Of a DNA stretch of 64,000 nt, positions 33,707-47,400 are shown one piece after another (within the stretch, counting starts at the first letter, position 1; each line of letters begins with the position of its first letter). The DNA is from Limonium bicolor (lineage: Eukaryota > Streptophyta > Magnoliopsida > Caryophyllales > Plumbaginaceae), in NCBI GenBank assembly GCA_023374045.1, contig CM041776.1, positions 317,366,722-317,430,721 on the forward strand. Direction: 5' to 3'. Position numbers and translations under genes: made by a program. Under the pieces are notes generated by a model that was not told the DNA's origin, did not search any database, and saw only the letters and a program-made list of their open reading frames with translations.

Positions 33707-34782
33707 CCATTTTGTGCATCAACGGTTAAAAACCGTTCACAGACCGTTAAAACCGATGAAATAAAGTTAAAATAAGTAAGAAAAAAATGGTATAAAAATC
33801 ATTCAAAATAAGTCAAAACTGGTAACAAAAACGTTTAAAATAAGTTAAAACCATTTTGAACCAACATAACCGATACCCAATCTTCATTGATGTTGTTTGT
33901 TTCCTCTCAACCCTCTTTCTTCTTTCCTTCGGCCTATTCCTCCTGGTGTGTCAACTGTGTGTGTACTGTTCAAAGGAAAAATTCTGCAATCCCGAACAAT
34001 TGATATAGAGACCTGTTCAAATTCTCTTGTTTTCTTATCTTCTTCCAGCCTCCTTTTAGTGTTTAGCATATAGCATCAATTCATTTGAATTTTGAAACCA
34101 AGAAAAAGAGAAAACTATCTCTTGCCCAATTGTCCTCGCCTTACAAAAAAATTTCCAAGTTTATTTAATTATTTTGTTGCTTACTTATTTTTCTAATCTT
34201 CTTCAAAGTTTAAGTGAACGTTGGCACTCGGGAGAGACTAGCACCGGTAAGTTGCAAGCCTGTATTTCAATTTTTGTATTCTTTAATTGTGCTATTTTAA
34301 TGCTTTCCTATAATAAATTATATATGTATATATATTGATTAATAGTCAATTTTCGGTTAATGTATATGAAAATATGTAAGGAGACTGATTTTAAACTACA
34401 TTCACAGAGAAAAATATATTAGTGATATAAATCTGTTGAATCAATATTTACTGAGAAAAAAATAATGTTATGTGTAAATCTAATTTGTGAAATTAATTTA
34501 TATACTTCGACTTTTTTCACTAAATATTAATTTTATGAATTGCTTTTTTGTGTAAAGTTATTACTGGTATATATTGGCTAGTGTTTTGTTTAAAACTTAA
34601 ATGATACCTTAAATTAGTTGTCATGTGTTATTATACTATTTTTTATTTGTTTGATTATTTTTTGTCTTGCATTCAATTGTTTTTTTTCTCATCTCTAAAA
34701 TATCTCTACTGTTATGGATTATTTGACTTATCATAATGATGTGGAAATTTTATTGTAGTTGCTAACTTGGATTGAAATACCC
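33707..34782. other. Intergenic; possibly the 5' part of the hAT element
   Basis: A pyrimidine-rich leader-like stretch (33890..34240) ends in AGCACCGGTAAGTTG, a good splice-donor context. Sequence right of the solo LTR (39480..) has acceptor-like TTTCAG words before the hAT coding remnant. This may be the 5' leader of that element, displaced by the LTR insertion, but it has no coding evidence. Confidence 0.3.
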
Positions 34783-37700
34783 CGAACTTAAAATAGCGAT
34801 TAAAGTTATCCTAATACGTATTTAAGGGCCTAATGACGCCTAAGTAATATTGGTAAGGAAAAATAAATCCAAAAGAAATAAAGAAACGCTTTAAAAGCGA
34901 AAAACGCTAAATAAGCGTTAAATAACCATAGGAGGTACAAGACCTCGGTTAGAGTATTATATGGATTCTAAAGGCTTATTCGTGCCTAAATAATATATGG
35001 GAACAACTCCCGAAGAAAACGGATCCAAATAATGTATTAAAACGCTAATAGAGCTTTAGCGCACGTTTTTCGAGGAAACCCGAAAACGTGATTTTAAGTG
35101 GTCAAACGAACCCGTAAAAATTATAAATCATTAAATAACAATAATTAAGCATTAATGGAAGCTTAATAACCAATAAAATTAAATAAACGAGAAAATTCCG
35201 GAAAACTGGTTCGGTTAGTGAATAGTACCAAAACCGGGTAAAATAACGAGCGTTTTCTGTAAAAGACGAAAAACACTTCAACTAGTAGTAATGGGAGGGG
35301 CCGGTTTTAATGGGTTAAATAACCCCCTCTCTCACACACATAACTAGCTAAATTAATAAAGAGTCAAAAAGCAAAAATGTGGGATAAAGTAAAAAGCACT
35401 CACACCCTCTCTCTCCTCTCATTTCTCTCTTCTCTCTCCCATTTCTTTCTTCCCCACCATACTCTCTCTCTTCCTCCTCCCTTGTGCTGGCGATTTTGAA
35501 GCTCCAAAGGAAGCTCCCATGGCTTCCTCACTTCTTCTTCATGCTCCATCCTCATGTGACCTCCAAATGCAAAAATAACTACATATTCTTGCTCCCCTCA
35601 TCATCCTCTACACTTCTCTCTTTTCAAAATCCAAAAATGAGGAAGTTCGTCTCCATGGGTTTTCCCCATTCAAAGAGAAAATAACATCAATGGGTAGCTT
35701 GGAGCATCCTCTCTCTATTAAGGTAAAAATCTACATGAAAAACTCATGTTTTCTTCATCTTCCTTTGTAGCCGATTTTACCCCTCTTGTAATGCTCTATT
35801 TTTCTCTCTCTTTTGAGCATCAATTCAACCATGCAATGGTGGTGGAATCACCTTCTTGAACCAAGGGCTAAAACCCCTCCTAAAACACTCCAAAGGTAAA
35901 CCCTAGAATTTGTGTTTTAAACACTTCAATGAATTAGCATAAACCTAAGGGTTAGTATTTTATTACACTTGTTTATGTGTGCTTTTGGTGATGGGAATGG
36001 AGTTTGGCAACTCCATTCCCCATATGTCTGATTTGTGCAAGAAAGAGAGAAGGAGGAGAATTGGAAAAGAATGAAGGAAATAAGAGCTTAAGGTAAGAGC
36101 TCCTTTCTTAATGCTAAATTTTTAATGCATTAGAGTAATGGGAATGGGTAAACTAATTAAAGAACCCAAAACATTGTAATAGTATTGTAGTTTGTGGAAG
36201 TTTGAGTATTTATGAGCAAGTATTTGAATTGTAGGCCTTGGAGCCAAATGTAATGTGTATGTGTATTGGTATTGTAGTTGAGGAAGTATTGATGGATTAA
36301 TATTGTTTTGATTGCTGGTAGGACCCTTGTATGGGTGTGGCTAGATTAGGAATGAATTTGGTGAGAAAGTATGTATGTGGAGAAGTTAGAATTGTAGGTG
36401 AACTATGGCAAAATTTTGGTAGAAAATGTGCATTTAGGGATGACTTGGTGAATGGGAGAACCAAGGTATGTATTGGGTTGAGTAGAGATGTTTAGTAGCC
36501 ATGGAATGGTAGTAGTAGTATGTGAATGAAAGAGTGTAAAATCTGTAGCAAGGAGTGTAGAAATGCATTGTAGAAACTAGGAAATTAGTGTGCAAGATTT
36601 GGTAAAAAAGAGTTGGACTTGGGTATAGGGAGTGTAGTTGATTGGAAAGGAATTGGAATGGTAAAATGAAGTTAGGATAAGTTGCAAAATGCAAAGAGAA
36701 GTGTAGGAATGCACAAGTGTGGAAAATGTGAGAATGAGAATGGAAGTTTGTAGAAATTGAGCAAAAAGTTGAGTAGGTATTGGACCATGGATTTAAGGGT
36801 TTTAGGGAGTTTTAAGTGTGTTTAATATGTACAAAACATGTGGAAAGATTATGGAATGATTGGAGGTGGATTAAGGGTTGATTAGGGGTTGAAAAATCCT
36901 CATAGTAGCAGTTTTTAGTAGGGTCCGGACCTAGGATATGCACCAAGTCCCGGACCGCACTTAAAAACACCCGAGAGTAATTCCAGCATGTGGTCCGGAC
37001 CAAGTCCCGGACCAATAACAAAATTCAGCCGAGAGTAACTTCAATGCATGGTCCGGGACCTTGGGTCCGGACCAAGTCCGACCTGACTTGTGTGCCACAT
37101 GAAATGTTGAAAATTTGATTTTAGGGTTCTAAGCATGGGGGATTGATGGGTAATGGTTTTAGAAGTTGTTAAGGCCTTATTTGGTGACCTTTAAAGGCCT
37201 AAGAAGTGTAAACAAGTTTGAGAAGTAATCAAGAAAGTTGTAAGTTTAAGAACATTAAGTTAAACCGAAATAACGGGATAACGGGGTAAGTACGGGAGTA
37301 GTAATTATGTATGTATTGTAATGCTTAGTATTAATGGAATCATTTGACATGTAGTCATTGGTTCGAGAGTAAGGATCGAGGAACGAGAGTGAACCAAAGG
37401 AACAAGGGAATCCCCGGTAAAGTAAATTCCAGTAAAAGGTATGATTTCTTCATGCTCTGTATCCTAACCTGGTTACCCTGATTTATGTGCTTATTTGATC
37501 ACCTAAATAAGATAAATGCATGAATCGGACTATATTGCACTTACTTGTGCTTGCTTTAGGTTGTTCTTGATATATATTGTCTTGAACACTAGTTTGTATA
37601 ATTCATGAAATATATGGATGAAGATGAAGTGAATTTGTACCTTGTAGTGTACTAGTGTATTGTATTGTATCTTGTATGGATGTGTATATGAGCAATGTAT

Positions 37701-39373
37701 TTGTGTGTGGCTTGGATGTGTGACTTCTACTAATTCCTAACTACCTAACTCCTAACGTAAGTATTGCGTAAATTGGAATGAGTAGAAGTCCGATATAGTT
37801 TCGGCCACGCGGAGGATGAGGAGACACAAGAGGTTGGATCCGATTCCAGGTTCTTAAACTTTTCCACGGCCCAAACCCCTTAAATGGGTAGCATCCTGGA
37901 TTAGTGAACCAAGTAAATCCCGGTGGTGGGACAGTGTAGTCCCCGGGCCGGAGGTCCCGACGACTTGACTTGAGTATGCAGTAAGTAAGTAAAGTATTGT
38001 ATGAGTAATGGTCTTGGCTGGTGTAAGTCATCGACCCCAAGTAAAAGAGTAATCTCCACCCGATTAACCCGGTGGACAAATGGAGCTAATAAGTATTGCA
38101 TATTGAGTATGTAATGTGTATGTATTGTGTATGCGTATTTCGGAAGAAGGTAAGTAAGTATTGGTTGACTTGTATTGTCTTCCTTGTATGTATTGTACTG
38201 TGTGTATGTATGTATACCTTGTGTAGTATTGTAGTATGCTGTATGAAAGCATGTATGCATGTATGAATAAAATGAATCGCATGTATTCGACCAAGTGGTC
38301 GGCGTACCTTGCTAGTACGCGGGGTATGCGGAAGTCATATGCAGCGTAAGCTGAGCCCCTAGGGGCAATGTTTTTATTTGTACAAGTACCGAAGCAGACA
38401 AGGTCATGGTAAGCGAATATTGTCAGTCAAATTCAAGAGCAATGGATTTAAGAGGTTTTAGTCGGTGAATGTTGTCAAGGGAGCAGGTGGGGTGTTGTTT
38501 GTCATGAGGGCGCGTGGGTAAGATGTGTGTTTGTATTTTTGTTTGGATGCGAGGGTCCCATGCAACTCCAAGAGGAGAGATGTGCTGCTTGATATTAGGT
38601 GATGCCTTTCGTAGTTGTCATGTAGGATGCTTTTTGGTTGGGTGTGGCACATTAGGAGTTAGAAAGGTCTGGTTGTTGGTGTAACTAGCTTAAATAGTTT
38701 TGTATTAGTATTTATTTCCTATTTTGGTCGGTAATAAGCTTGTATTTGGATGGTGGGTACTCTTTTTCCTCCCTAAATTTTTTCCCACTGGGTTTTATTT
38801 AGGGAGGTTTTAATGAGGCCCAATTTTTCCATCCGTCTGGTCTTCCAGACATCTCTCATTATTTATTATAATATGGCTTAAGCCCAAATTATCAAAAAAA
38901 GATAGCTAGAAAAGAATTGTAGGTAGTAAGGAATGGTATTGGGCTTGTAGCCTTGAATGTAGAAGTGTACCAAGGGGTACACCATTATGTAATGCAAAGT
39001 AGGTAGTTTGTGAGGAATGGGTAGATGTAGACTCTTAATGAGTATGTATGAACTTGGAAGAAGTATTGTATTTGTATTTGGAACTTAGTAAACTCGGTAT
39101 GTTATATAGTATTGTATGGTATTGTAATAGAGCATTGTGTTGAATGGGAAGTTGTAGTACCCGGTTGTAATTGTAGTAAGGATTGTATTTGTGTAGCGCT
39201 CGGATATTCCGGTCCATCAGACTGATGCTATATGTAGTAGTAGCCTTGTTAGTCACGTGGGTGGCTAACGGCATTGTATCACCCGCCGTTGTGTAAGTAT
39301 GTATCCGCTGCGTGAGTATGGATGTATAAGGAGATCGGACGGTAATGACGGTATTAGCGGTAGGGGTGTTACA
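34783..39373 (+). mobile_element. Probable solo LTR of a Ty3/gypsy-type element
   Basis: The stretch begins TGAAATACCCC and ends GGGGTGTTACA, an imperfect inverted pair with TG...CA ends as in plant gypsy (Tekay-like) LTRs. About 4.1 kb remains after subtracting a nested LINE tail, which is long but known for such LTRs. The interior has a pyrimidine-rich promoter-like zone (35380..35480), repeated GGTCCGGACC words (36920..37080) and no protein domain; several 60-119 codon frames are spurious. No 5-bp TSD was found, so it could also be a deleted or recombined element. Confidence 0.5.
38430..38908 (+). mobile_element. LINE 3' end, 5'-truncated, nested in the LTR
   Basis: The tail reads CCTCCCTAAATTTTTTCCCA, GGGTTTTATTTAGGGAGG, TTTTAATGAGGCCC and AAGCCCAAATTATCAAAAAAA, the typical 3' UTR and poly-A end of plant L1-type LINEs. 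The left boundary is set roughly by loss of that character; the TSD was not found. Confidence 0.65.
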
Positions 39374-39540
39374 ATAGTAGAAGGATTTCTACAAACATAT
39401 GATCATTAAGTGAGCAATTAAGACCGGAGTGTAAGGGGAGAATAAATAAAGATTGTATCAACTATTACATTTCAGGTTTTATCATTTCAACTCAGGTATG
39501 TCACTATTTTATAAATTATATATAGTGAAGTATTTAGATT
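39374..39540. other. Short spacer, probable hAT leader
   Basis: AT-rich with TTTCAGG acceptor-like words before the hAT coding remnant. Confidence 0.3.
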
Positions 39541-42500
39541 GCCTTTTAAAATCAGAAAGTATGACTCTGGCTGCAAAAAGCGTACAATGAAAAAGCGTAC
39601 AATCTCAAAAGGAGGCTCTTGATAGGTTTATTGTCAAAGAATCTCAACTTTCATTTGATGATCATGCTATGTTCATGATATTCTGCCTCCAACTGCTAAA
39701 ACTCTTCGTAATGATCATGTTGAGTCAGCCAATGACGATGTGATGACTAATATTGATTTGATTAACTTGTTTTATTATGAAAACAATTATGGTGGTTCTC
39801 TTTGTTATAGTGATGATGTTGAGAAACTTGAGCCATTTAACTTTTCTCCCTCAAAGATATATTTGATCCGAGAAATTGGGATTCACTAGATATTAAATGA
39901 TTGATGTTTTGGTGATGAAGAGTCCAAAAAGATATTTTCTTTTAGTTAATAAAGGCCCAAAATATAAGTTTTAAAGCGAGTACGACTTTATATACTAGAG
40001 TTTTGCCAATTGAAGAAAAGTGTGATAAAGATTGGCTTGTCTATTCAAAGAAACTTGATAGATTGTTTTAATTTTGTTGTAAAATATTTAGAGAAGGACC
40101 CATGATTGGTTAACTGACAAATGAGGGTTTTGGAGATTGGTCACATGTTAGTGTTTGGCTTAGAGAGCATGAGACAAGTAGGGAGCATGTCAAGAACATG
40201 GTCACTTGGCATGATATGCATTTAAATCTTTAAAAAATGAGACCATCGATAAAAGTGTTCAAGAATAATTAGAGAGGGAAAAATATCACTGGAAACAAAA
40301 TGTTATTTAGAATCATTTCAATTGAGAAATTTCTTGGAAAACACAGTCTAGCATTTCGTGGTAGTAAAAAAGGTTGAATGAAAATAGCAACATATATTTT
40401 TTAGACTTAATTGAGATGCTAGTAGAGTTTGACCCTATTGTTCAAGAGCATGTCGCATTACAAATGATGATCTTCATGTTCATTATTTGGTCATAATATT
40501 CAAAATGAATTGATAGGTTTGCTTATTTCTGCCATTAAATCAGAAATCATCAAGAAATAAATCAAGCTAAGTACTTTTCTGTGATTATTGATTGCACTCC
40601 GGATTCTAGTCGCCAATAGAAAATTACTTTGATTCTAAGATATGTTGATGTTTCTTCTTGTAGTGTTCATGTCGAGGAGTCATTTTTTAGGGTTTTTTTA
40701 ATGTGAATGATACAAGTGGCCAGAGACCTTTTTTTTTACAAAATGAATTGAAGTTTCTTGATCTAGAAATAGATAATATGAGAGGTCAAGGCTATGACAA
40801 TGAACCAAATATGAAATGAAAGCATTAGGGAGTGCAAAAAAGACTATTAGATTTTAATCTAAGAGCTTTTTATAGTGCTTGTGGTTGTCATAGTCATAAC
40901 TTGATATTATGTGATATGGCCAATTCATGTGGTAAGGCTAAAGACTTTTTTGGCATTATACAACATATTTACACAATATTTGTAAATTTCACTAAGAAGT
41001 GGAAAATCTTAAAAGACAATGTAAAAGAATTTATTCCTAAGTCATTTTCATCTACTTGCTATAGTCGAGTTGATAGTGTTAAAGCTATAAGGTTTTAAAT
41101 TGTAGAAATACGAGAAGTTTTACTTTGAGTTGCAGAATCAAATATGATTCTAAGATAAGAAGTGAAGCTACATCGTTAGCCACAAATAAACTTGGTGATT
41201 TTGAATTTCTAATTGTAATCATTATTTGGTATGATATATTATGTGTTATTAATATAGTTAGCAAACATTTGCAATAAAAGGATATGCTAATTGATGTTGC
41301 AATTGAAGAGGTGAAATGTTTTATTTAATTTTTTGAAAAGTATAGGGAAAGTGGTTGCCATGACACCACTAATAATCGTTGAAATGAATATTGATCATGT
41401 GTTTTCTGCCAGATGTGAAATTCAAAGAAAAAAACGTTTTGATGAAAGTTCACCTGATATTCCTGTATTATCTCTTGAAGATTCCTTTAGAGTTAACTAA
41501 TGCTTATACATTGTTGATCATGCTATTATTTCTTTGAAAATGAGGTTTGAACAATAACAAGATATATATATAAAAATTAGTTTCCTATTTACATCAGACA
41601 TGTCACATTCCTGGATGATATGAGTCTAATGTCTTGTATCACTGAGTAATTGTGGGCAATCTGATATCAATGAAAATGCTTTGAATGTAGAGCTTAAGTT
41701 GCCTAACAAAAACGAAGCCTTATGAGATATAGAGATATTTAAGGTCTCTCATCGCTTTCCTAATGTAACCATTGCATATAGAATTTTGTAGACTATTCAA
41801 GTTACTGTTGCATTAATTTGTAAAAAGAAGTTTGCCGAAGCTCAAATTGTTAAAGTTATATTTGTGTTCTTAAATGCCTCAATAAATATTTAATGAGTTG
41901 ACGATGATAGCAATTGAAAATGATCTTTTGGAACACACTAGTGGAAAAAATGTTTTTAATGACGGTTATTTTGCCTATATACCACGGTTAGAAACCGTGG
42001 TTTTATACTGGCGTCGCATATAGCTAAAACCTATATACCACGGTTCAAAAACCGTCGTTTTAAAGGAGGTTATAAACCACAGTTCCTTTGGACCGTCGTT
42101 TAAGACCCCTTTTCTCCCGTGAGATCATTGACTTTATACCACGGTTAAAAGCCCTAACCGTGGTATAAAGTGAGTATTAATGACGATTATTGTGTAGAAC
42201 CGTGGTATTTAATTTATAAAATCAACAAATAAACCACGGTTATTCATAAAACCGTGGTTTATAGTTTTTTTTTCTAAAATCGTCGGCGATTTAGCGCCGC
42301 CTTCAACTAATCTCAACAGAGCTCAAACACTGCAGAATGCAGAACATGTATGTTCCTTGTGTGAGAATTAGGGTTGCAAAATAAATGAGTGAATGTTGTA
42401 TTCCTTGTTCGTCGGTGGGTTACAAAATTACCGTGTTCGTCGGTGGGCTACAAAATTACCATGTGTTCGCCGGTTAGGGTTGCAAAAATTACAATGAAGA

Positions 42501-43320
42501 TGAAGAAGAGCATGTTTCCTTGTTCGCAAATATTACTGTGAAGAAGAGGCGCAGAGCATTTGTTACTTGTTCGCAAAAAATTACCGTCAAGAAGAGGCGC
42601 AGAGCATGAAGAAGAGGCGCATGTGTTCCTTGTTTTCCAGTTCGCCGGTGGGTTGCGAAGTTGAAGAAGAAGAGGCACAGAGCATGAAGAAGAGGAGCAT
42701 TTGTTCCATGTTCGCCGGTGGGTTGCAAAAAAAAAAATGCGAAGTTGAAGAGAAGAAGAGTTGAGAGCGTGTTCGATTTGTTTGACGGTGTTGGTTGTAA
42801 AACAGTGAGAGCAATATATCTAATAGGAGAAGGAGAAAGAGCCACGTTAATTTTCGTGGAAATTTGAATTCCCGTTTAGACTATATACCACGGTTCTACC
42901 AAGAAACCGTCATTTAAAGTTTTTTGACCATGACTAAAATGACGGTTGTCACAAAACCATGGTATATAATGTAAGGGGTCAAAGTATATATGACGGTTCG
43001 ACCTATAACCGTGGTATATAATAAAACGTGTCAAACTATATATGATGGTTCCGTCAGAACCGTGGTATATAATAAAACACGTAAAGCTATATACGACGGT
43101 TCTGCGTGGAACCGTGGTATAAAATCTCTCGCCGACACTTTTTGTGACGGTTATGATAATAACCGTGGTATAAAGTTTTTAAATGACGGTTATGAGTATA
43201 ACCGTGGTTTAAAGTGCGTCATTTAAGATCTTTTTTCTACTAGTGACATTTCAATTATGAAGAATTGGTTAACGATTTTGCTTCAAAGAATGCTAGAGGA
43301 ATGAGTATTTTCAAGTGAAC
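39541..43320 (+). pseudogene. hAT transposase (ZMYM1/TTF-type) pseudogene, split by a CACTA element
   Basis: Fragments in several frames follow the order of plant ZMYM1/TTF-type hAT transposases. Near 39560 there is KYDSGCKKR and then RFIVKESQLSF. Around 40660..40830 lie remnants of the DUF4371 part (RGQGYDNEPNMK). At 40832..41098 a longer frame has FYSACGCHSHNLILCDMANS and KKWKILKDNVKEF, ending DSVKAIRF. Toward 41750 FPNVTIAYRIL marks the hAT dimerisation region. The last residues lie after the inserted element (43249..43320, NDFASKNARGM...). Many stops and frameshifts make it dead. Confidence 0.85.
41936..43245. mobile_element. Non-autonomous CACTA element, 1310 bp
   Basis: Termini CACTAGTGGAAAAAA and TTTTTTCTACTAGTG form inverted repeats, with a 3-bp TSD ACA (41933..41935 and 43246..43248). 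Both subterminal zones carry many alternating copies of CCACGGTT / AACCGTGG and GACGGTT, the hairpin-type repeats bound by CACTA transposase. The centre (42300..42830) has repeats of AAGAAGAGGCGCAGAGCAT and TTCGCCGGTGGGTTGC, and no transposase. It is inserted in the last codons of the hAT pseudogene. Confidence 0.95.
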
Positions 43321-44260
43321 ATGTTGTAATAACTAAATCACACATTTATGTTTAAGATATGTTCAAACATTGTAAAAATGAACATTGTAAATGCGTAATT
43401 TAATTAAGTAATTTTTCTATTTTACATAATATAATTCTACAGAGACCTAATTTTAGATTTAACACAACACCGGAAATCTTCAAGACGGCCTTGATTGTAG
43501 AAGTTGTTTTTAAAATGTTAAAAACACCTCTGAATGATATTTCAGAATACATATTCTACATTTTTATAGTAGTGATCGTCTGCCATTTGCTATTAATATG
43601 AGGGTGTGTATTTTAATTTATTTGTTCCACAATATTTCAGTCTGTTTTATCTTAAATATTGTCCATTACAACCTAACATCTAATCTAAAATAGGTTATAT
43701 ATCATAAAATTAGAAAATAATTATCAAACAGAAGTTTACAATTGTGAGGTTAATGAAAATATCAAATCTATATTAATTACTAAACAAGAGTAAAAAAAAA
43801 GATATTCTGAATTCCAATTATATGTACAAAATGTCTAGCGGCACGTACGAATTAAATTTTATTGGAATAAGTTTTTATTGAATTTTTTAAGGGGAATTTA
43901 ACCGATTTAATAATTCATAATATGTCATTATATATAATATAATTCATCACTTTATTACTAATTAATTCTTTAAATCCAAAATTAGGAATTTAAAGATATA
44001 GAGATTAAGATATAGGTCTTAAGATTTATAATTTTGGATGTAATATTTAATTGTATAATAAGTGAATTAATAAAAATATCAACGATATCTTGTGAAAATA
44101 TCTCATTATTTAAATGTCTGCACCACTCCTCGAGCCCACGTCTTGACGCCTGGGCTCCTGGTTCGATCCGTAGCAATATTGAAGCAAACCGAAAGCCTGT
44201 CGTAAAATATGATAATTATTGGAAAAGAATGCGATGCAAGAGCGGTTATTGCTCGTATAC
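43321..44260. other. Intergenic, no gene seen
   Basis: AT-rich. Around 44115..44180 a GC-richer patch with GGTTCGATCC resembles an RNA polymerase III B-box, but no A-box partner is convincing. Confidence 0.4.
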
Positions 44261-44267
44261 GCTGCGT

Positions 44268-44279
44268 TGCATATATAAT
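44268..44279 (+). promoter_or_regulatory. Candidate TATA box of the RING-finger locus
   Basis: GCATATATAATC followed by pyrimidine-rich leader-like sequence, about 200 bp upstream of the first candidate exon. Confidence 0.35.
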
Positions 44280-44477
44280 CTCCCGTAACTCCGTCTACCC
44301 TCTCCTCTCAGGAAAGAGAGATCAAAGTGGCAAAATTCGGGTGGAATCTATATTACTCCTGAGTGCTGCAGAAAATCTCGCAGAAAGAACGTCTCAAAGA
44401 GAAATTTCACAACCGTCAATCAGGCCTCTCTTTCTGAAGGTTAAAGATAGATTGAGGAGGTGCATACTAATTTTTCA

Positions 44478-47400
44478 ATGGGAAGAGAAAGGGAAGAGCT
44501 GCTTCGGACCCTTCGATCCCTCCTTTTTCTACGCCATCTTCTCCTCCATCAGGTTGCTCTTTCCATTTCAATCTCCCATTGCGATACGCATTAAGCCAGC
44601 TAAATTTCAGTCTGGATAGGTTTAACAATTGATCGCAGTTGATCTTTATCGCGTCGGTGATACCATACCAGTGTGAATTGTATGAGTACAGGAACGACGA
44701 TCATAACTTATGCCTGTTTCTCAAGATTTGACGATTCTTGGTCGTCTGTGTTTGTGGGTTTAGTGAATTTTCATATTGTGCCATGGGTAAGGTTTTTTTT
44801 AAAAAACTTGATTGTGAAAGCAAATTGAATTATTCTTTCGGCCCAATGCTGTATCTTATGTGGCGCGTTTAAATTTCTCGTTTGGGATTTTTCTTTTGGT
44901 GATTGATTATTTCGGTGTTCATTGGTTGGGTCTTAACATTTCTGCAATCTATGGAATTGTTGATTGTATGATGCTTGAATATCATATTGCCTCCTGGGTT
45001 GTGATTACTGATCTCATCAAGTTCTTGTGGATTTTGTGTTCTTGTCGATTATTTACCTCTCTCATTCAATTTTCCTGTAGTCATAAAGCATTCCTGTTAA
45101 TGATATTAAAGTTTGTATATTTTATTATCTCCTCAGCCATTTCATTTTACCCGAATCGGAAAATTCGGCCTTGCACCAAATTTCTTTTGTTAGTCGTATG
45201 GCTGTGCAGAGTTAAATATTGTTCTTGATTCAATGGAGCGAGATTCTTGTTCCCTATCTTAGGCGAGCTTGTTATCCTCGTGAGGGTACGAAAGCTGCAT
45301 CTACTTCCTAAATGATGAGAGATTATTGAGTTAGATCTGATATTACAAAATTTAATGATCTCTCGGGGTTACATATCTTCGTGCTCTACTGACCTGCTTG
45401 TTCCATTTATTGCTCATTTTGTCAAGGTTTTTTACTAAGCGTATTGGTTCTTCATAGTCTAAATGTTTTTATTTTCCATAGTCTCTCATCTAATCTTTCA
45501 AAGTTATCTGATGCAGATGCCATGCCGTGTTCCGCAGGTAACCCATCATCTTCAAAGGTATGGGTTCTCTCTCATTGAAATGGATGTCTGTGTAAAGTGA
45601 GGAGACATTTTGTAACTCCAAATTTGTTTCTTGTTGACATATTTGGCATTTCTCCAGTGGTACATTGTTCATCGACATCCTTTTGTTAATTGATTGGTAG
45701 GAAGATATGTAGGTGTAGAAAAGATCATAAGAATGATTTTTCCCTTTTCAGGAATCATTGATGGATTTGAAACATTCCCTATAATTTTCCCCATACTTTG
45801 TCTCTTGAATGTTCCTTCGTAACATAAGTTAGTTTCATTTGCTTCTGACAGAAATCTGCACGTGATGCCAATACTAGCCTTAAAAAGAAGCTTCACTCAT
45901 CTTCAAAAGACACACCTGTGACGGATAATGCTGTTAAGCAATCAAATTCTCAAATCTCCTTTCTCAACCACCCTCACCGTCAAAACCAGGGCCGTTCTGC
46001 ATTTTTGAAACGATCACGTTACCATGGGGCTCACCCCCATTTTCCTCGAATCACAGCCCTGCTGACTATAGTGGTAATAATAACCTGTTTCATAGAAACA
46101 ACAAGAGGACTCCTTTCCCGGATCAATATCAGAGTCATAATCAGAATCAGAAGCTATCCTTCAAAGTGGTGGTAGATGGAACACGGAATGGAGACCTAGT
46201 TCAGGTGCCATTGTCTTCTAATTTTCATTATACTATGACTGTATCATCTTTCAATAAATAGGTTTTCACCTGAACTGCTTGATTTTTTTTAATTATGTGT
46301 ATGCATACAGTGGTATATTCTGTTTTCTTTAACTGAAAGATGGTCGAAGGTTACTGGTAGTATTCTAATTTTATCCTTTACATCAAACTGTGCAGATGAT
46401 TCGTACTGTTTTTTGTTTTTTGATAATTAGGGTTTTCGCCATTTTTATTATTATGTTGATAAAACGATACCTGGTAATAGCCATGTGGATAAGGTTCTTA
46501 TGAGCCTCATTGAAACCTTAACTAAGCAAAACTAGCTTAGGAAGGAAAAAGAGTACCAAATCTACATTCTTTATATAATAGCACCCACCCTTAGACATTG
46601 TCATCACCTAGACACTTATTCCTGCTCAGCAATCCTAATCGACACCAGATATTATATGACCCCCCTCTTCCTATTGCCCATGAGAAGAGCTTGTCATGAC
46701 GTGTATGATCCAAGATTGACCATTCATCCGATCGAAGCTCCAAATCACTGTACTATGCACACCATTCTTCTCCCACAAATGTACGGTCAATTCTGCTGCA
46801 GGAATCTCTACTTTCCCATGTGGACTTTGAGTCTACTGTCTACTAGTAGCAACTTCATGAGCTCCATATCCTCTGTCCATTTCTTAAAATCACGCAAGCC
46901 CCTGGTAGACACTGTACCTTTCAACAGGTTCTAATACTTCGCCGAAGTTACCAATGGCCAGGATAGGTTCCTGCCAGTTTACTTTCGCCTCTAGGATTTC
47001 TTCAAAACATGGCTCTTCTATCCGTGGTATCGCATGGAGCATACAAAAATAGGAACACTGCAGTGAATTCTTCACCTATCATATTAACTTCCAGCATTAT
47101 TGCTTCATGGATGAACTGTGAGATGGAATATAAATATTACCACAACTTTAGTTTTGCCCTACCGATGGCTTCAGTTTATACTCATCTATTTTTTTTTTTT
47201 TTTTGTGGCAGAAGGTATAGAGAAGTTGATGTACCAGACAGAGAGAATAACAGCTTCGACATCCTCTGCTGTAGATATGACCTTCGTCAGCCGTATCAGA
47301 CATGGTGTGTGTATTATGCCAAAATCTTTTAAGGCATAGTCCAGAACATCATTATGCCCGAAGTATGGGGATGATAATTCATGACAATACGTGTATGGTT

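Noticed and set aside
36434..39274. Many minus-strand open frames rich in Tyr, Thr and His
   Set aside because: They arise from TATTGTAT-type low-complexity sequence inside the putative LTR and show no domain.
34778..39378. TSD of the solo LTR
   Set aside because: TGGAT and ATAGT do not match, so no TSD is claimed.
42448..42845. Open frames of 60-118 codons
   Set aside because: They lie in the repeat-filled centre of the CACTA element (GAAGAAGAGGCGC repeats) on both strands at once.
44100..44190. tRNA or SINE at GGTTCGATCC
   Set aside because: A B-box-like word alone; no A-box and no cloverleaf.
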